Shown: piece by piece, positions 1-8,085 of the stretch | How positions within the stretch are numbered: the stretch's first letter is position 1 | How the letters are laid out: each line of letters starts with the position of its first letter | Assembly: GCF_900188065.1 (NCBI RefSeq) | Contig: NZ_FZNQ01000005.1 | Coordinates: 98,177 to 162,176, forward strand | Length of the DNA stretch: 64,000 bases | From: Halorubrum vacuolatum | Lineage (GTDB): Archaea; Halobacteriota; Halobacteria; Halobacteriales; Haloferacaceae | Direction of reading: 5' to 3' | Notes under the pieces: model-generated | What the model saw: the letters and a program-made list of their open reading frames with translations, nothing else | What the model was told of the DNA's origin: nothing | Database searches by the model: none | Position numbers and translations under genes: made by a program

Positions 1-456
1 CCGGTATCGCTTGTACATCGCCATCCCGACGCCGACGACGAACAGCAGCCCGAAGGCGTCGACGACGAACTGGTAGGCGAGATAGAAGTCGCCGACCCAG
101 AAGGACTCGCCGGTCAGCGGCCGGTAGACGTCGATGTCGAACCCGAGGATCGCGGTGGCGACGACGAGGACGAGAAACCCCCAGAGGACGAAGGTGTGCA
201 TGATCCCCGCATAGAGGTCGCGGTCGTACTGCTTCTCGTTCGAGAGCACGGTCTTCGTCGCGGCGAGGGTTCGCCGTGGGAGCTCGGAGAGCCGGTCCTG
301 AGGGTCGGCGCGCCCGCGGGAGTAGGCGGCGAAGCGCGCGTAGACGCCGTAGAGGAAGACGAGGATCGCTACCGCGGCGAGCCAGTAGAACGCGGCTTTC
401 CCGACGGGGCCGATCGTCCAGAACGTCTCCCGTGTGGCGGCCTGTAAGGGAGTCAT
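1..456 (-). CDS. HdrD-like membrane iron-sulfur oxidoreductase, N-terminal part (partial)
   Basis: Partial gene: the 5' end is inside the window and the 3' end runs off at base 1, leaving 152 codons read from the ATG at 456. The translation starts MTPLQAATRETFW and has three hydrophobic segments at about residues 22-42, 87-106 and 128-148, with His87 opening the second helix, as in NarI-type cytochrome b domains. In haloarchaea this membrane domain is usually fused to a ferredoxin/CCG-cysteine (HdrD-like) part and encoded near etfBA, where it is thought to carry electrons from ETF to the quinone pool. The Fe-S part is outside the window, so that assignment rests on the membrane part and the neighbours. 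A TATA-like box (482-489, minus strand) about 29 nt upstream suggests leaderless transcription. Confidence 0.68.
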   Translation of the reverse strand, partial: MTPLQAATRETFWTIGPVGKAAFYWLAAVAILVFLYGVYARFAAYSRGRADPQDRLSELPRRTLAATKTVLSNEKQYDRDLYAGIMHTFVLWGFLVLVVATAILGFDIDVYRPLTGESFWVGDFYLAYQFVVDAFGLLFVVGVGMAMYKRYR

Positions 457-857
457 GATCGATCACCCGAGTACGGATCGGTTAAAACTTACCACGAGAG
501 AGGATCTCCGGAGAACCGATCAGCGCACTCGATCGGCGGTATTCAGCGCGCAGACGGCGGCTTACGCGTGTTTCGAACGGGATCGGAACGCTAACCGCTC
601 ACGTCCCGTGCCGTTCTGCGGCGAACGCCGATCGATTCGTCAAACCGCGATATTGGGGTCGCGGGACGTGTATATCAAACTCCGACGGGGGCGACGAACC
701 TCGATATTTCACTCACATGGGAATTTGTGGACTGGCGGCCGGGTCGGGTGGGCGCCGTCCCGACCATCCCGAACACCATCGGGTCGAACGGGGATGATGA
801 TCGCTCATGCCGGCCGACACCCGCACGACGCATAACATTGTTGTCAGATAGGCATCC
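457..857. other. divergent intergenic region
   Basis: About 400 bases between the leftward membrane oxidoreductase and the rightward flavoprotein genes. It contains the leftward TATA-like box near 485 and, close to the rightward promoter, a short inverted repeat AACA-T-TGTT around 835-843. No convincing gene is seen; the open frames here are short and basic, unlike haloarchaeal proteins. Confidence 0.5.
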
Positions 858-866
858 TTTTAATAC
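858..866 (+). promoter_or_regulatory. TATA box of the dehydrogenase-etfBA transcript
   Basis: TTTTAATAC lies 23-31 nt before the ATG at 889. With the usual haloarchaeal spacing, transcription would begin at or next to that ATG, giving a leaderless message whose first codon is that of the small upstream reading frame rather than the dehydrogenase. Confidence 0.55.
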
Positions 867-888
867 CCCTAGCGAGTGTCAGTGTCGA

Positions 889-1020
889 ATGATCATGAAC
901 CAATACGATAGCGTGCTGTCACGGACGGCCGGTTCCGACGCCGGGAAATCCGTGGAAGGCGGTCTCGACACGGTAGCGGACGCCGAACAGTCACATCCCG
1001 TGGACGGTGAGCGACGATGA
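889..1020 (+). CDS. possible 43-aa leader protein coupled to the dehydrogenase
   Basis: Short frame starting MIMNQYDSVLSR and ending GERR. Its TGA overlaps the ATG of the next gene as ATGA (1017-1020), the usual arrangement for translational coupling. Its ATG sits where a leaderless transcript from the TATA box at 858-866 should begin. Composition is moderately acidic and no domain is recognised. It could be a real small protein, a translated leader that controls the downstream gene, or chance. Promoter position and the exact overlap are the only support. Confidence 0.38.
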   Translation: MIMNQYDSVLSRTAGSDAGKSVEGGLDTVADAEQSHPVDGERR

Positions 1021-3551
1021 GCGACGACGAGTTCCCGTCGCACGCGGGCACGGTCATCATCGGCGCCGGGATCGTCGGGAACAGCCTCGCGTACCATCTC
1101 GCCGATCAGGGTCGCGACGACATCCTGTTGCTGGATAAGGGGCCGTTACCGGATCCGGGTGGATCGACGGGACATGCATCGAACTTCCTCATGCCCGTCG
1201 ACCACTCGAAGGAGCTGACCCACCTCACTCAACGAAGCATCGAGCAGTACGAGGAGATGGACACGTTCACCAACAGCGGCGGGATCGAGGTGGCCCGCAC
1301 CGAAGAGCGGATGGAGGAGCTCAAACGACGGGTCCAATCGGCCAAAGCGTGGGGTGAACCGGGGAGGCTGCTCAGCGTCGAGGAGGTCGAGGAGATGGTT
1401 CCGTACCTCAACACGGACATCCTCGAGGGTGGCTTCTACAGCCCGGGTGCCGGCACCTGCGATCCGCTGCGCGCCGGCGAGGTGATGCGAGCGCGGGCCG
1501 ACGACGCGACCGGCGGCGGGCTGACCGTCTCCCCGAACACCGAAGTGCTCGACATGCACGTCGAAAACGGCGCCATCCAGGCCGTCGAAACCGATCGGGG
1601 CACCGTCGAGGCCGACGAGGTCGTCATCGCGGCGGGTCTGTGGAGCCCCAAGATCGCCGAGATGGCGGGTGTCGATATGCCGCTGACGCCCGCGGTCCAT
1701 CAGATGGTCAGCGTGGGCCCGATCTCGTTCTTCGAGGACTACGAGGGGGAGATCTCCTTCCCCGTCGTCCGGGACATGGACACCCAGATGTACGAACGAC
1801 AGCACGGCAACGACCTGGAGGTCGGCTCCTATCAGCACCGACCGATCCTCTGGGACGTCGAGGACGTGCCCTCGATCGAGGAGTCGCCGCTGTCGCCGAC
1901 CCAGCCGCCGCTGACCGAGGACGCGTTCGCACAGTCGATGGCCGACGCTTTGGAGATCGTTCCGGAACTCCTCGACGACCCGCAGGCGGGCGTTCGCCAC
2001 GAGATCGACGGCTTGCTGTCGGTGACGCCCGACGGCATGCCGCTTTTAGGACCGATCCAGGACGTCGACGGGCTCTGGTCCTGTGCGGCGGTCTGGATCA
2101 AGGAGGCACCGGCGATCGGCGAGGCCGTCGCCCAGTGGATGACGCAGGGCTGGTCGGAGATCGACGTCCACGCGTCGGATATCAATCGATTCTACCAGTA
2201 CGGAACCTCCGAGGAGTTCGTCAAAAACCGCGCACACGAGGGGTTCCAGAAGATCTACGGGATCGTCCATCCGGCCGAGCAATGGCAGAGCTCCCGGCCG
2301 CTGCGGACGAGCCCCTTCTACAGCCGTCAAGAGGAGCTGGGGGCTCGCTTCTTCGAAGCCGCCGGCTGGGAGCGCCCACAGTGGTTCGAGTCGAACGAGG
2401 ACCTCCTCGACACGTACGACGCCGAACTCGACGGCCTGCTGCGCGAGAACGAGTGGGACGCGCGGTGGTGGTCGCCGATCATCCTCGGCGAGCACCTCCA
2501 CATGCGAGATCACGTCGCGATGATCGGCGATATGGGCTTCGGGAAGTTCGACTTCGTCGGCTCGGACGTCGTCGAGTACCTGGAGCGGATGGCGGTCGGA
2601 CGGGTCGACGTCGACGTCGGCAAGGCCGTCTACACGCCGATACTCGCCGAGAACGGGGGCTTCGTCTCCGACCTGACGATGGTCCGTCTGGGTCCGGACC
2701 ACTATCGCGTGATCACCGGCGGGGCCGACGCGGGTGGCGACCGCGCATGGTTCGGGAGTCACATCCCCGACGACGCCGACGTGACGATGATCGACCGGAC
2801 CGAGTCGCTGTGTACGCTCGGCGTCTGGGGACCGGACGCCCGGAACGTCGTCCAGTCGGTCACCGAGGAGGACGTCTCCCACGAGGCGTTCCCGCCCTAC
2901 ACGGCCCAGGAGATCACCGTCGGCGAGGTCGACGCCTGGGCGATCCGGCTCTCGTACGTCGGCGAACTCGGCTGGGAGATCTACGCCCCGATGGGTCAGG
3001 GCCAGCGCCTCTGGGACACCATCGCCGAGGCAGGCGAGGAGTACGACATCCGCCCGGTCGGGATGGGCGTCTACGGCACGACCGGCCGCATCGAGAAGGG
3101 CTACCGCCTGCACGGTCACGAGCTCGAACTCGAGTACACCCCGGCCGAAGCCGGGCTGACGTTCCACGGCGTCAAGGACGCCGAGTTCATCGGCAAGGAG
3201 GCGTACGCCGACGCCCTCGAGGGGGAGAACGCCGCGACGCTGTGTACGCTTTCGGTCGACGACCACACGGCCGAATCCGGCGAGCGACGGTTCATGCTCG
3301 GCAGCGAGCCGATCCTCGATGGGGACGGCGAGGTCATCGTCGACGACCACGGGCGGGAGTCGTACGTGACGAGCGCGGGGACCGGCCCCAGCGTCGGTAA
3401 GCACCTGCTGATGGCGTATCTCCCGCCGGAGCACGCCACGGAAGGTGCGAGCCTTCAGGTCGAGTACATGGGCGACCAGTATCCGGTGACCGTCGAGGTC
3501 GTCGGCAGCCGGCCGCTGTTCGACCCCGAAAACGAGCGGATCCGCAGCTAG
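1017..3551 (+). CDS. FAD-dependent sarcosine/dimethylglycine dehydrogenase-like protein with GcvT domain
   Basis: 844 aa, the usual length for the DAO-GcvT fusion family. Residues about 9-385 form a DAO-type flavin domain, with the FAD-binding VIIGAGIVGNSLAYHL near the start and GSTGHASNF at 49-57. His53 there aligns by eye with the histidine that binds FAD covalently in dimethylglycine dehydrogenases. About 385-440 is the linking FAO_M domain, and about 445-835 the tetrahydrofolate-binding GcvT domain (YGTTGRIEKGYRLHGHELE near 690). The family oxidatively demethylates N-methylated glycines and passes the one-carbon unit to folate. etfB follows after 57 bp, so ETF is the likely acceptor. Substrate (dimethylglycine, sarcosine or another N-methyl compound) cannot be told from sequence. 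The ATG overlaps the stop of a 43-codon frame. Confidence 0.85.
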   Translation: MSDDEFPSHAGTVIIGAGIVGNSLAYHLADQGRDDILLLDKGPLPDPGGSTGHASNFLMPVDHSKELTHLTQRSIEQYEEMDTFTNSGGIEVARTEERMEELKRRVQSAKAWGEPGRLLSVEEVEEMVPYLNTDILEGGFYSPGAGTCDPLRAGEVMRARADDATGGGLTVSPNTEVLDMHVENGAIQAVETDRGTVEADEVVIAAGLWSPKIAEMAGVDMPLTPAVHQMVSVGPISFFEDYEGEISFPVVRDMDTQMYERQHGNDLEVGSYQHRPILWDVEDVPSIEESPLSPTQPPLTEDAFAQSMADALEIVPELLDDPQAGVRHEIDGLLSVTPDGMPLLGPIQDVDGLWSCAAVWIKEAPAIGEAVAQWMTQGWSEIDVHASDINRFYQYGTSEEFVKNRAHEGFQKIYGIVHPAEQWQSSRPLRTSPFYSRQEELGARFFEAAGWERPQWFESNEDLLDTYDAELDGLLRENEWDARWWSPIILGEHLHMRDHVAMIGDMGFGKFDFVGSDVVEYLERMAVGRVDVDVGKAVYTPILAENGGFVSDLTMVRLGPDHYRVITGGADAGGDRAWFGSHIPDDADVTMIDRTESLCTLGVWGPDARNVVQSVTEEDVSHEAFPPYTAQEITVGEVDAWAIRLSYVGELGWEIYAPMGQGQRLWDTIAEAGEEYDIRPVGMGVYGTTGRIEKGYRLHGHELELEYTPAEAGLTFHGVKDAEFIGKEAYADALEGENAATLCTLSVDDHTAESGERRFMLGSEPILDGDGEVIVDDHGRESYVTSAGTGPSVGKHLLMAYLPPEHATEGASLQVEYMGDQYPVTVEVVGSRPLFDPENERIRS

Positions 3552-3608
3552 TCGGGGAGACCGATCCGTACCGGCCCACAACCATTCCGATCCAACCCAA
3601 TCCAACGC

Positions 3609-4382
3609 ATGAACGTCTTAGCCTGTATCAAACGGGTGCCGAACACCGGCGCGAAGATCGTACTGACCGACGACAACCAGCGAATCGACGCGAGCAACCT
3701 CGGGTTCACCATGAGCCCCCACGAGGAGTGCGTCATCGAGGAGGCCATCCAGCAGGCCGACGCCCACGGCGGCTCGGCTCACGTCCTCACGCTCGGTCCC
3801 GAGGAGGCGACCGAACAGCTCCGAACCGGACTGGCCATGCAGGCCGACGAGGCGAGCCTCCTCGAGACCGACGGCTCCGAGTGGGGACCGCGTGCGACCG
3901 CCGACGCGATCGCGAACGTGGTCCGCGAGATGGCCGAAGACGGCACCGAGTTCGACCTGCTGTTGCTCGGCAACGAGTCCGCGGACGCGGCGAACTATCA
4001 GGTCGGCGTCCGTGTCGCCCGGGAGCTCGGTCTGCCCTGCGTGACGGGGATCAAGTCCCTCGAGGTCGAGGGCGACACCGCGATCGCGGGCCGTGAGATC
4101 GCCGGCGGCGAGGAGATCTACGAGATCGACCTTCCCGCCGTCATCACCGTCAAAGAGGGGATCAACGAACCGCGCTACGCCTCGATGCGCGCGAAGATGC
4201 GGGCCCGAAACATGGAGATCGACCGCCGCGAACCGGTCGGTACCGCCGGTGCGGGTTCACTGGAGAAGGTCCGCCTTGAGACGCCCGAGACGGACGACTC
4301 GGCCGCCGAGATCCTCGGCGAGGGCCCCGAAGCCGTCCCCGAGATCGTCGAGATCCTCGAATCGGAGGTGAGCGTAGTATGA
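3609..4382 (+). CDS. etfB: electron transfer flavoprotein subunit beta
   Basis: 257 aa, typical EtfB length. It starts MNVLACIKRVPNTGAKI and carries the adenine nucleotide alpha-hydrolase fold, with LLLGNESADAANYQVGVRVA near 118-137 and the region AVITVKEGINEPRYAS near 177-192. With EtfA it forms the soluble FAD/AMP heterodimer that takes electrons from flavin dehydrogenases. The stop overlaps the etfA start as ATGA (4379-4382). Lying between a demethylating flavoprotein and a divergent HdrD-like membrane protein, it suggests the chain dehydrogenase to ETF to membrane Fe-S protein to quinone. The acyl-CoA dehydrogenase at 54.5 kb may be another client. Confidence 0.95.
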   Translation: MNVLACIKRVPNTGAKIVLTDDNQRIDASNLGFTMSPHEECVIEEAIQQADAHGGSAHVLTLGPEEATEQLRTGLAMQADEASLLETDGSEWGPRATADAIANVVREMAEDGTEFDLLLLGNESADAANYQVGVRVARELGLPCVTGIKSLEVEGDTAIAGREIAGGEEIYEIDLPAVITVKEGINEPRYASMRAKMRARNMEIDRREPVGTAGAGSLEKVRLETPETDDSAAEILGEGPEAVPEIVEILESEVSVV

Positions 4383-5353
4383 TACTCGCGCTCGTCGAAC
4401 ACGAACGCGGCCTGCCGGCGGAAGCCTCGCTCGAGGCGCTCACGCTCGCCCGCGAGCTGGCGAGCGTCGAGGGGACCGACCTCGATGCGGCGGCCTTCGG
4501 CGGGGACGGATCCGCGCTGGCGGACGAGCTCGGCACCTATGGCGTCGATACGCTCCATCACGTCGACCACGACGATCTCGATGGGTATGCGCCGGAAGCC
4601 TGGGGCGAGAGCCTGGGACAACTGGTCGAGGAGATCGACGCCGGAACGGTCGTCGTTCCGAGCACCGACCGCGGCCACGAGGTCGCCGCACACGCCGGGG
4701 TCACGCTCGACGCGCCGATGGCGACCAACTGTGTCGCCGTCGAGGTCGACGACGCCGGGGCGTACGAACTCGAACGTCACCGATGGGGCGGCAGCCTGCT
4801 CGAACACGCCCGTCTCACCGGCGACCGAAAGGTCATCAGCGCAGCCGAACACGAATTCCCGGTGACGCCGGCCGACGAGGCGACGGCTCCGACGGTCACC
4901 GAGTTCACGCCGTCGCTTGAGGCCGACCACTTGCGGGTCCGTGTCGACCGCGTCGAGGCCAGCGACGAGGAGGGGATCCCGCTCGGGGAGGCCCGCGTGG
5001 TCGTCGGCGGCGGTCGCGGCGTGGGCGGAGCCGAAGAGTACGATCAGCTTGAGGAGCTCGCCGACCTGCTTGGCGGGACGGTCGGGGCGTCGCGTGCGGC
5101 CATCAACGACGGCTGGCGACCCCACGACGACCAGATCGGTCAGACGGGTGCGAAGATCAGCCCGGATATCTACATCGCCTGCGGGATAAGCGGCGCCGTC
5201 CAACACATGGTCGGCTGCAAGGGCGCCGAAACGATCCTCGCGATCAACACCGATCCCGAGGCAGCGATCATCCAGAAAGCCGACTGGGCGGTCGTCGGCG
5301 ACCTCCACGAGGTCGTTCCCGAGTTGAACGACGCGCTCCGCGACTCGGCCTGA
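4379..5353 (+). CDS. etfA: electron transfer flavoprotein subunit alpha
   Basis: 324 aa. The C-terminal FAD-binding half is clear: GQTGAKISPDIYIACGISG near 265-283, QHMVGCKGAETILAINTDP near 286-304, and the closing ADWAVVGDL. It is the FAD-carrying partner of EtfB, to which it is coupled by a 4-base overlap. After the stop (5351-5353) the last codons CGACTCGGCCTG are repeated at 5367-5378, a small tail duplication in the non-coding DNA. Confidence 0.95.
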   Translation: MILALVEHERGLPAEASLEALTLARELASVEGTDLDAAAFGGDGSALADELGTYGVDTLHHVDHDDLDGYAPEAWGESLGQLVEEIDAGTVVVPSTDRGHEVAAHAGVTLDAPMATNCVAVEVDDAGAYELERHRWGGSLLEHARLTGDRKVISAAEHEFPVTPADEATAPTVTEFTPSLEADHLRVRVDRVEASDEEGIPLGEARVVVGGGRGVGGAEEYDQLEELADLLGGTVGASRAAINDGWRPHDDQIGQTGAKISPDIYIACGISGAVQHMVGCKGAETILAINTDPEAAIIQKADWAVVGDLHEVVPELNDALRDSA

Positions 5354-5453
5354 CCGACACGCATCGCGACTCGGCCTGGCCGACGCTTCCGCGGAGGACG
5401 AGACGCGTGTCGAGACGTTCCGTATTTAAGTGCGTTCCCGTCCTGTTCGGTAC

Positions 5454-5651
5454 ATGGATGCGGATCGTCCCGCCGCCGACCCCGAGCGCTTCGACGCCAT
5501 CGTGGGGGCGCTCGCGCTCCCGTTCGTCTTCATCATGGCGATCGCGCTCGCGCTCGGACGGTTCTTCGGGAGCATCGCGGTCGGCGCGCTCGTCGGGCTC
5601 CTCTGTTTTGCGGTCATCGCAATCGTTCGGGTGCGGCTGTTCCCGATCTAA
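5454..5651 (+). CDS. small two-helix membrane protein
   Basis: 65 aa: a short acidic N-terminus (MDADRPAADPERFD) and two closely spaced hydrophobic helices at about 16-38 and 43-62, ending VRLFPI. The start at 5454 is preferred because TATTTAAG at 5423-5430 sits about 27 nt upstream, giving a leaderless message; an earlier in-frame start at 5430 would lie on the promoter. No function is recognised. Confidence 0.65.
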   Translation: MDADRPAADPERFDAIVGALALPFVFIMAIALALGRFFGSIAVGALVGLLCFAVIAIVRVRLFPI

Positions 5652-5764
5652 CCCCCTGTGGCGTGGCTCGGCCGACGGTGCCGCACCGGATCGAGACGCC
5701 CGTGTCGCTCCGATCGAGACGCCCGTGTCGCAACCGCTTTGCGGCCCCCCGAAAAACGACGGGT

Positions 5765-6268
5765 ATGAGCGATATGGAAACGCTCGCTGACCTCCGCGTG
5801 GGCGCCGACTATCAGTTCGGGTCGGGCGCGGGGGACGCCCTCTTTCCACCCGAGACGGCCATCACCATCCGGCGCTCCAGCGGCGGACGCCCGCGACAGA
5901 TCATCGACGGCGACGTGGACGACACCCCCGGCAGCGCCGAGGGCGACCGGATCGTCTCCTACGGCACCGACGGCCGGTTCACCCTGGGCGAGCTGGGCGG
6001 GCGACGGCTCCGGGACGCCTTCGATCCGCCGGCACACCGGGTCGTCCTCGGCGCGGAGAGCGAGCCGTTCGTCCGGGAGGGGCGCAACGCGTTCGCGAAG
6101 TTCGTCGTCGTCGCCGACGAGGGGATCCGTCCGGGCGACGAGGTGCTCGTCGTCGATGACGACGACGCCCTCCTCGGCGTGGGCCGCGCCGAGCTGTCCG
6201 GCGGGGAGCTGTCGGCGTTCGACTCGGGCGTCGCCGTAAAGGTGCGCGTCGGCGTTTCGGAGGCGTGA
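5765..6268 (+). CDS. PUA domain protein
   Basis: 167 aa starting MSDMETLADLRVGADYQFG. The C-terminal ~80 residues look like a PUA RNA-binding domain: NAFAKFVVVADEGIRPGDEV near 103-122, then VLVVDDDDALLGVGRAELS. Haloarchaea encode such stand-alone PUA proteins, related to the C-terminal part of archaeosine tRNA-guanine transglycosylase. A tRNA-related role is inferred from that family only; no catalytic domain is present. The last ~30 coding bases reappear imperfectly just downstream (6282-6313). Confidence 0.75.
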   Translation: MSDMETLADLRVGADYQFGSGAGDALFPPETAITIRRSSGGRPRQIIDGDVDDTPGSAEGDRIVSYGTDGRFTLGELGGRRLRDAFDPPAHRVVLGAESEPFVREGRNAFAKFVVVADEGIRPGDEVLVVDDDDALLGVGRAELSGGELSAFDSGVAVKVRVGVSEA

Positions 6269-6443
6269 CCGGGGGCCGCCGTGACGGTGCGCGTTGGCGT
6301 CCCGAACGCGTGATCGGCTGTCGGCGTGACGACGCGGGCGTTCCCTCCGGTATCCGTGAGTACATGAGCGCCGGTGACGAACCGCGGAGCATGGCTCTTG
6401 GTGCCGCTGATCGGTCGCACCGGCGCTCATCCGGAGGGATGGC

Positions 6444-7616
6444 GTGAACTGGCGATACCGTCACACGGTGCTTTTTGCGTGTCTGCTCGCCTTCTTCGTC
6501 ACCTACTTCGCCCGACTGGCGATCAGCCCGGTCGTCCCCTTCATCACCGAGGACTTCGCGGTCTCGAACACCGCCATCGGCGTGGCACTTTCGGGCATGT
6601 GGCTGGCGTATGGGATTTCACAGTTCCCGAGCGGCATCCTCGCGGACAGATACGGCGAGCGGCGGATCATCCTGATCGCCGTTGGCGGCACGACCGCGAT
6701 GAGCCTGCTGCTCGCGCTCACGCCCACCTACGGCACGTTCGTCCTCGTCGCGGTCCTGTTGGGACTCGCCGCGGGGCTCCACTACGCGGTGGCGACGACG
6801 CTGCTCTCGCGCACCTTCGAGAACATCGGCACGGCGATCGGCTTTCACTCCGTCGGCGGCCCGCTCGCGGGGCTGATCGCGCCGGTCGCGGCGGCGTGGG
6901 TCGGCGTCCGCTACGGTTGGCGACCGGCGGTCGCGCTCGCCGCCGTCGTCGGCGTGCCCATCTTCGTCTACTTCGCGTGGCGGGTGCGCCCCACCGAGCC
7001 CCGCCGGCCCGACCAGCCGATGCGCGACCGGCTTCGGCTGGGCCCGCTCGTCGAGTTACTCTCGCGGCCCGCGATCATCCTCCCGCTCATCATCGCGGTC
7101 GTGGGCACCTACGTCGTGCAGGGCGTGATGTCGTTTCTGCCGACGTTCCTCGTCGACTTCCACGGCTACTCGGCCGGGTTCGCGGGCGCGGTCTTTTCGG
7201 CCTTCTTTATCACCCGAGCGATCGCCCAGATCGGGCTCGGGCGGCTCTCCGACCGGTTCGGCCGCGACGTCGCCATCGCCGGCGCGATGGCCTGCGGCGC
7301 GCTCGGGCTGGTCGCGACCGTCACCCTTCCGACCGGCCCGGGCGTCCTCGCGGGTGTCCTGCTGGCGGGGGTGGGTTCGAGTTTCTTCTCCGCGATCGAC
7401 CCGCGGTTCATGGACGCCCTCGGCGACGCCGAGCGCGGCGCGGGCTTCGGATTGGTGCGCACCGTCTACGCCGTCCTCGGCTCGGCCGGGTCCGTCGGCG
7501 TCGGGCTCACGGCCGACCTGTTCGGCTGGGGCGTCTCGTTCGCGCTCCTCGGCGGCCTCTTCGGGTTCGCGTTCCTCGTGCTCGCGGGTAACGCCGCGTT
7601 ACGGACCGGCTACTGA
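6444..7616 (+). CDS. major facilitator superfamily transporter
   Basis: 390 aa with about twelve hydrophobic segments, the standard MFS size. The cytoplasmic loop-2 signature appears as GILADRYGERRI near 69-80, with a matching GRLSDRFGRDVAI in the second half (near 265-277), as expected from the internal duplication. The start is a GTG preceded by GGAGG at 6432-6436, about 8 nt away, so this gene seems to use a Shine-Dalgarno sequence. Substrate unknown; similar proteins are annotated as sugar-phosphate or nitrate/oxalate-type antiporters. Confidence 0.88.
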   Translation: MNWRYRHTVLFACLLAFFVTYFARLAISPVVPFITEDFAVSNTAIGVALSGMWLAYGISQFPSGILADRYGERRIILIAVGGTTAMSLLLALTPTYGTFVLVAVLLGLAAGLHYAVATTLLSRTFENIGTAIGFHSVGGPLAGLIAPVAAAWVGVRYGWRPAVALAAVVGVPIFVYFAWRVRPTEPRRPDQPMRDRLRLGPLVELLSRPAIILPLIIAVVGTYVVQGVMSFLPTFLVDFHGYSAGFAGAVFSAFFITRAIAQIGLGRLSDRFGRDVAIAGAMACGALGLVATVTLPTGPGVLAGVLLAGVGSSFFSAIDPRFMDALGDAERGAGFGLVRTVYAVLGSAGSVGVGLTADLFGWGVSFALLGGLFGFAFLVLAGNAALRTGY

Positions 7617-8085
7617 GGGGTCGGTTGCCCGGCCTCGTTTATATCCGATGATGCGGGGCCGTCCGACCACTTATAAAGAGCGACGGAGAGCCGGTGCAGT
7701 CGGCGCAGCGACGAGGGAGCGACGAGGGAGGGGCGGGGGCCGACCATTGCCTTCCCACCGCACTCGCGCCACCGCACTCGCGCCGCCGCACTCGCGCTGT
7801 TGCACTCTCGCTGCCACATCCGCACCACACCGCAGCCTCAGGCCTCCCCAGCCTCGGCAGGCGGGCGGCGAGCGAGCGGTCTCCGCTCGCCGCCCGCCGT
7901 GCCTCCCTCGCGCTCGGTTCGCGCCCGTATGCGGGCGCTCACCGGAGCGCGCCGACCGCCGTGGAGGGTTTATAAATGGCCTCGTCACTCGGTCGGTGGG
8001 GGTTATAAATGGACGATCGCGTTCAGGATCGCTCGCTTATTGCGGATTTCGACGGCGCGGCGAACGTCATCTACTCATCTACCCA
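7617..8085. other. repeat-rich intergenic segment with hairpin and several TATA-like boxes
   Basis: About 470 bases without a credible gene between convergent genes. It holds TTATAAAG at 7671-7678, a 14-bp tandem repeat (7758-7813), a large GC hairpin (about 7859-7897: GCGGGCGGCGAGCG against CGCTCGCCGCCCGC), and two near copies of GGGTTTATAAATGG at 7966-7979 and about 7999-8012. The composition, strong hairpin and flanking TATA boxes would fit an RNA gene or a dispersed palindromic element. No known RNA (SRP, RNase P, tRNA) was recognised. Confidence 0.5.
7758..7813 (+). repeat. 14-bp tandem repeat, four copies
   Basis: Units CCGCACTCGCGCCA, CCGCACTCGCGCCG, CCGCACTCGCGCTG and TTGCACTCTCGCTG follow without gaps. 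The first three differ only at the last two positions; the fourth is more diverged. It lies in non-coding DNA. Confidence 0.8.

Noticed and set aside
1640..3400. Long frame of 586 codons on the plus strand inside the dehydrogenase gene
   Set aside because: Arg/Gly/Pro-rich shadow of the real gene, common in GC-rich DNA; the real frame has clear FAD and GcvT motifs.
6265..6447. 60-codon frame bridging the PUA and MFS genes with start and stop overlaps
   Set aside because: Strongly basic, low-complexity product unlike haloarchaeal proteins, and the region is a duplicated tail of the PUA gene; the overlaps are probably chance.
7860..7897. Hairpin considered as a CRISPR repeat or part of a CRISPR array
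   Set aside because: Only one copy with no spacer-repeat periodicity; the 14-bp units nearby are directly adjacent without spacers.
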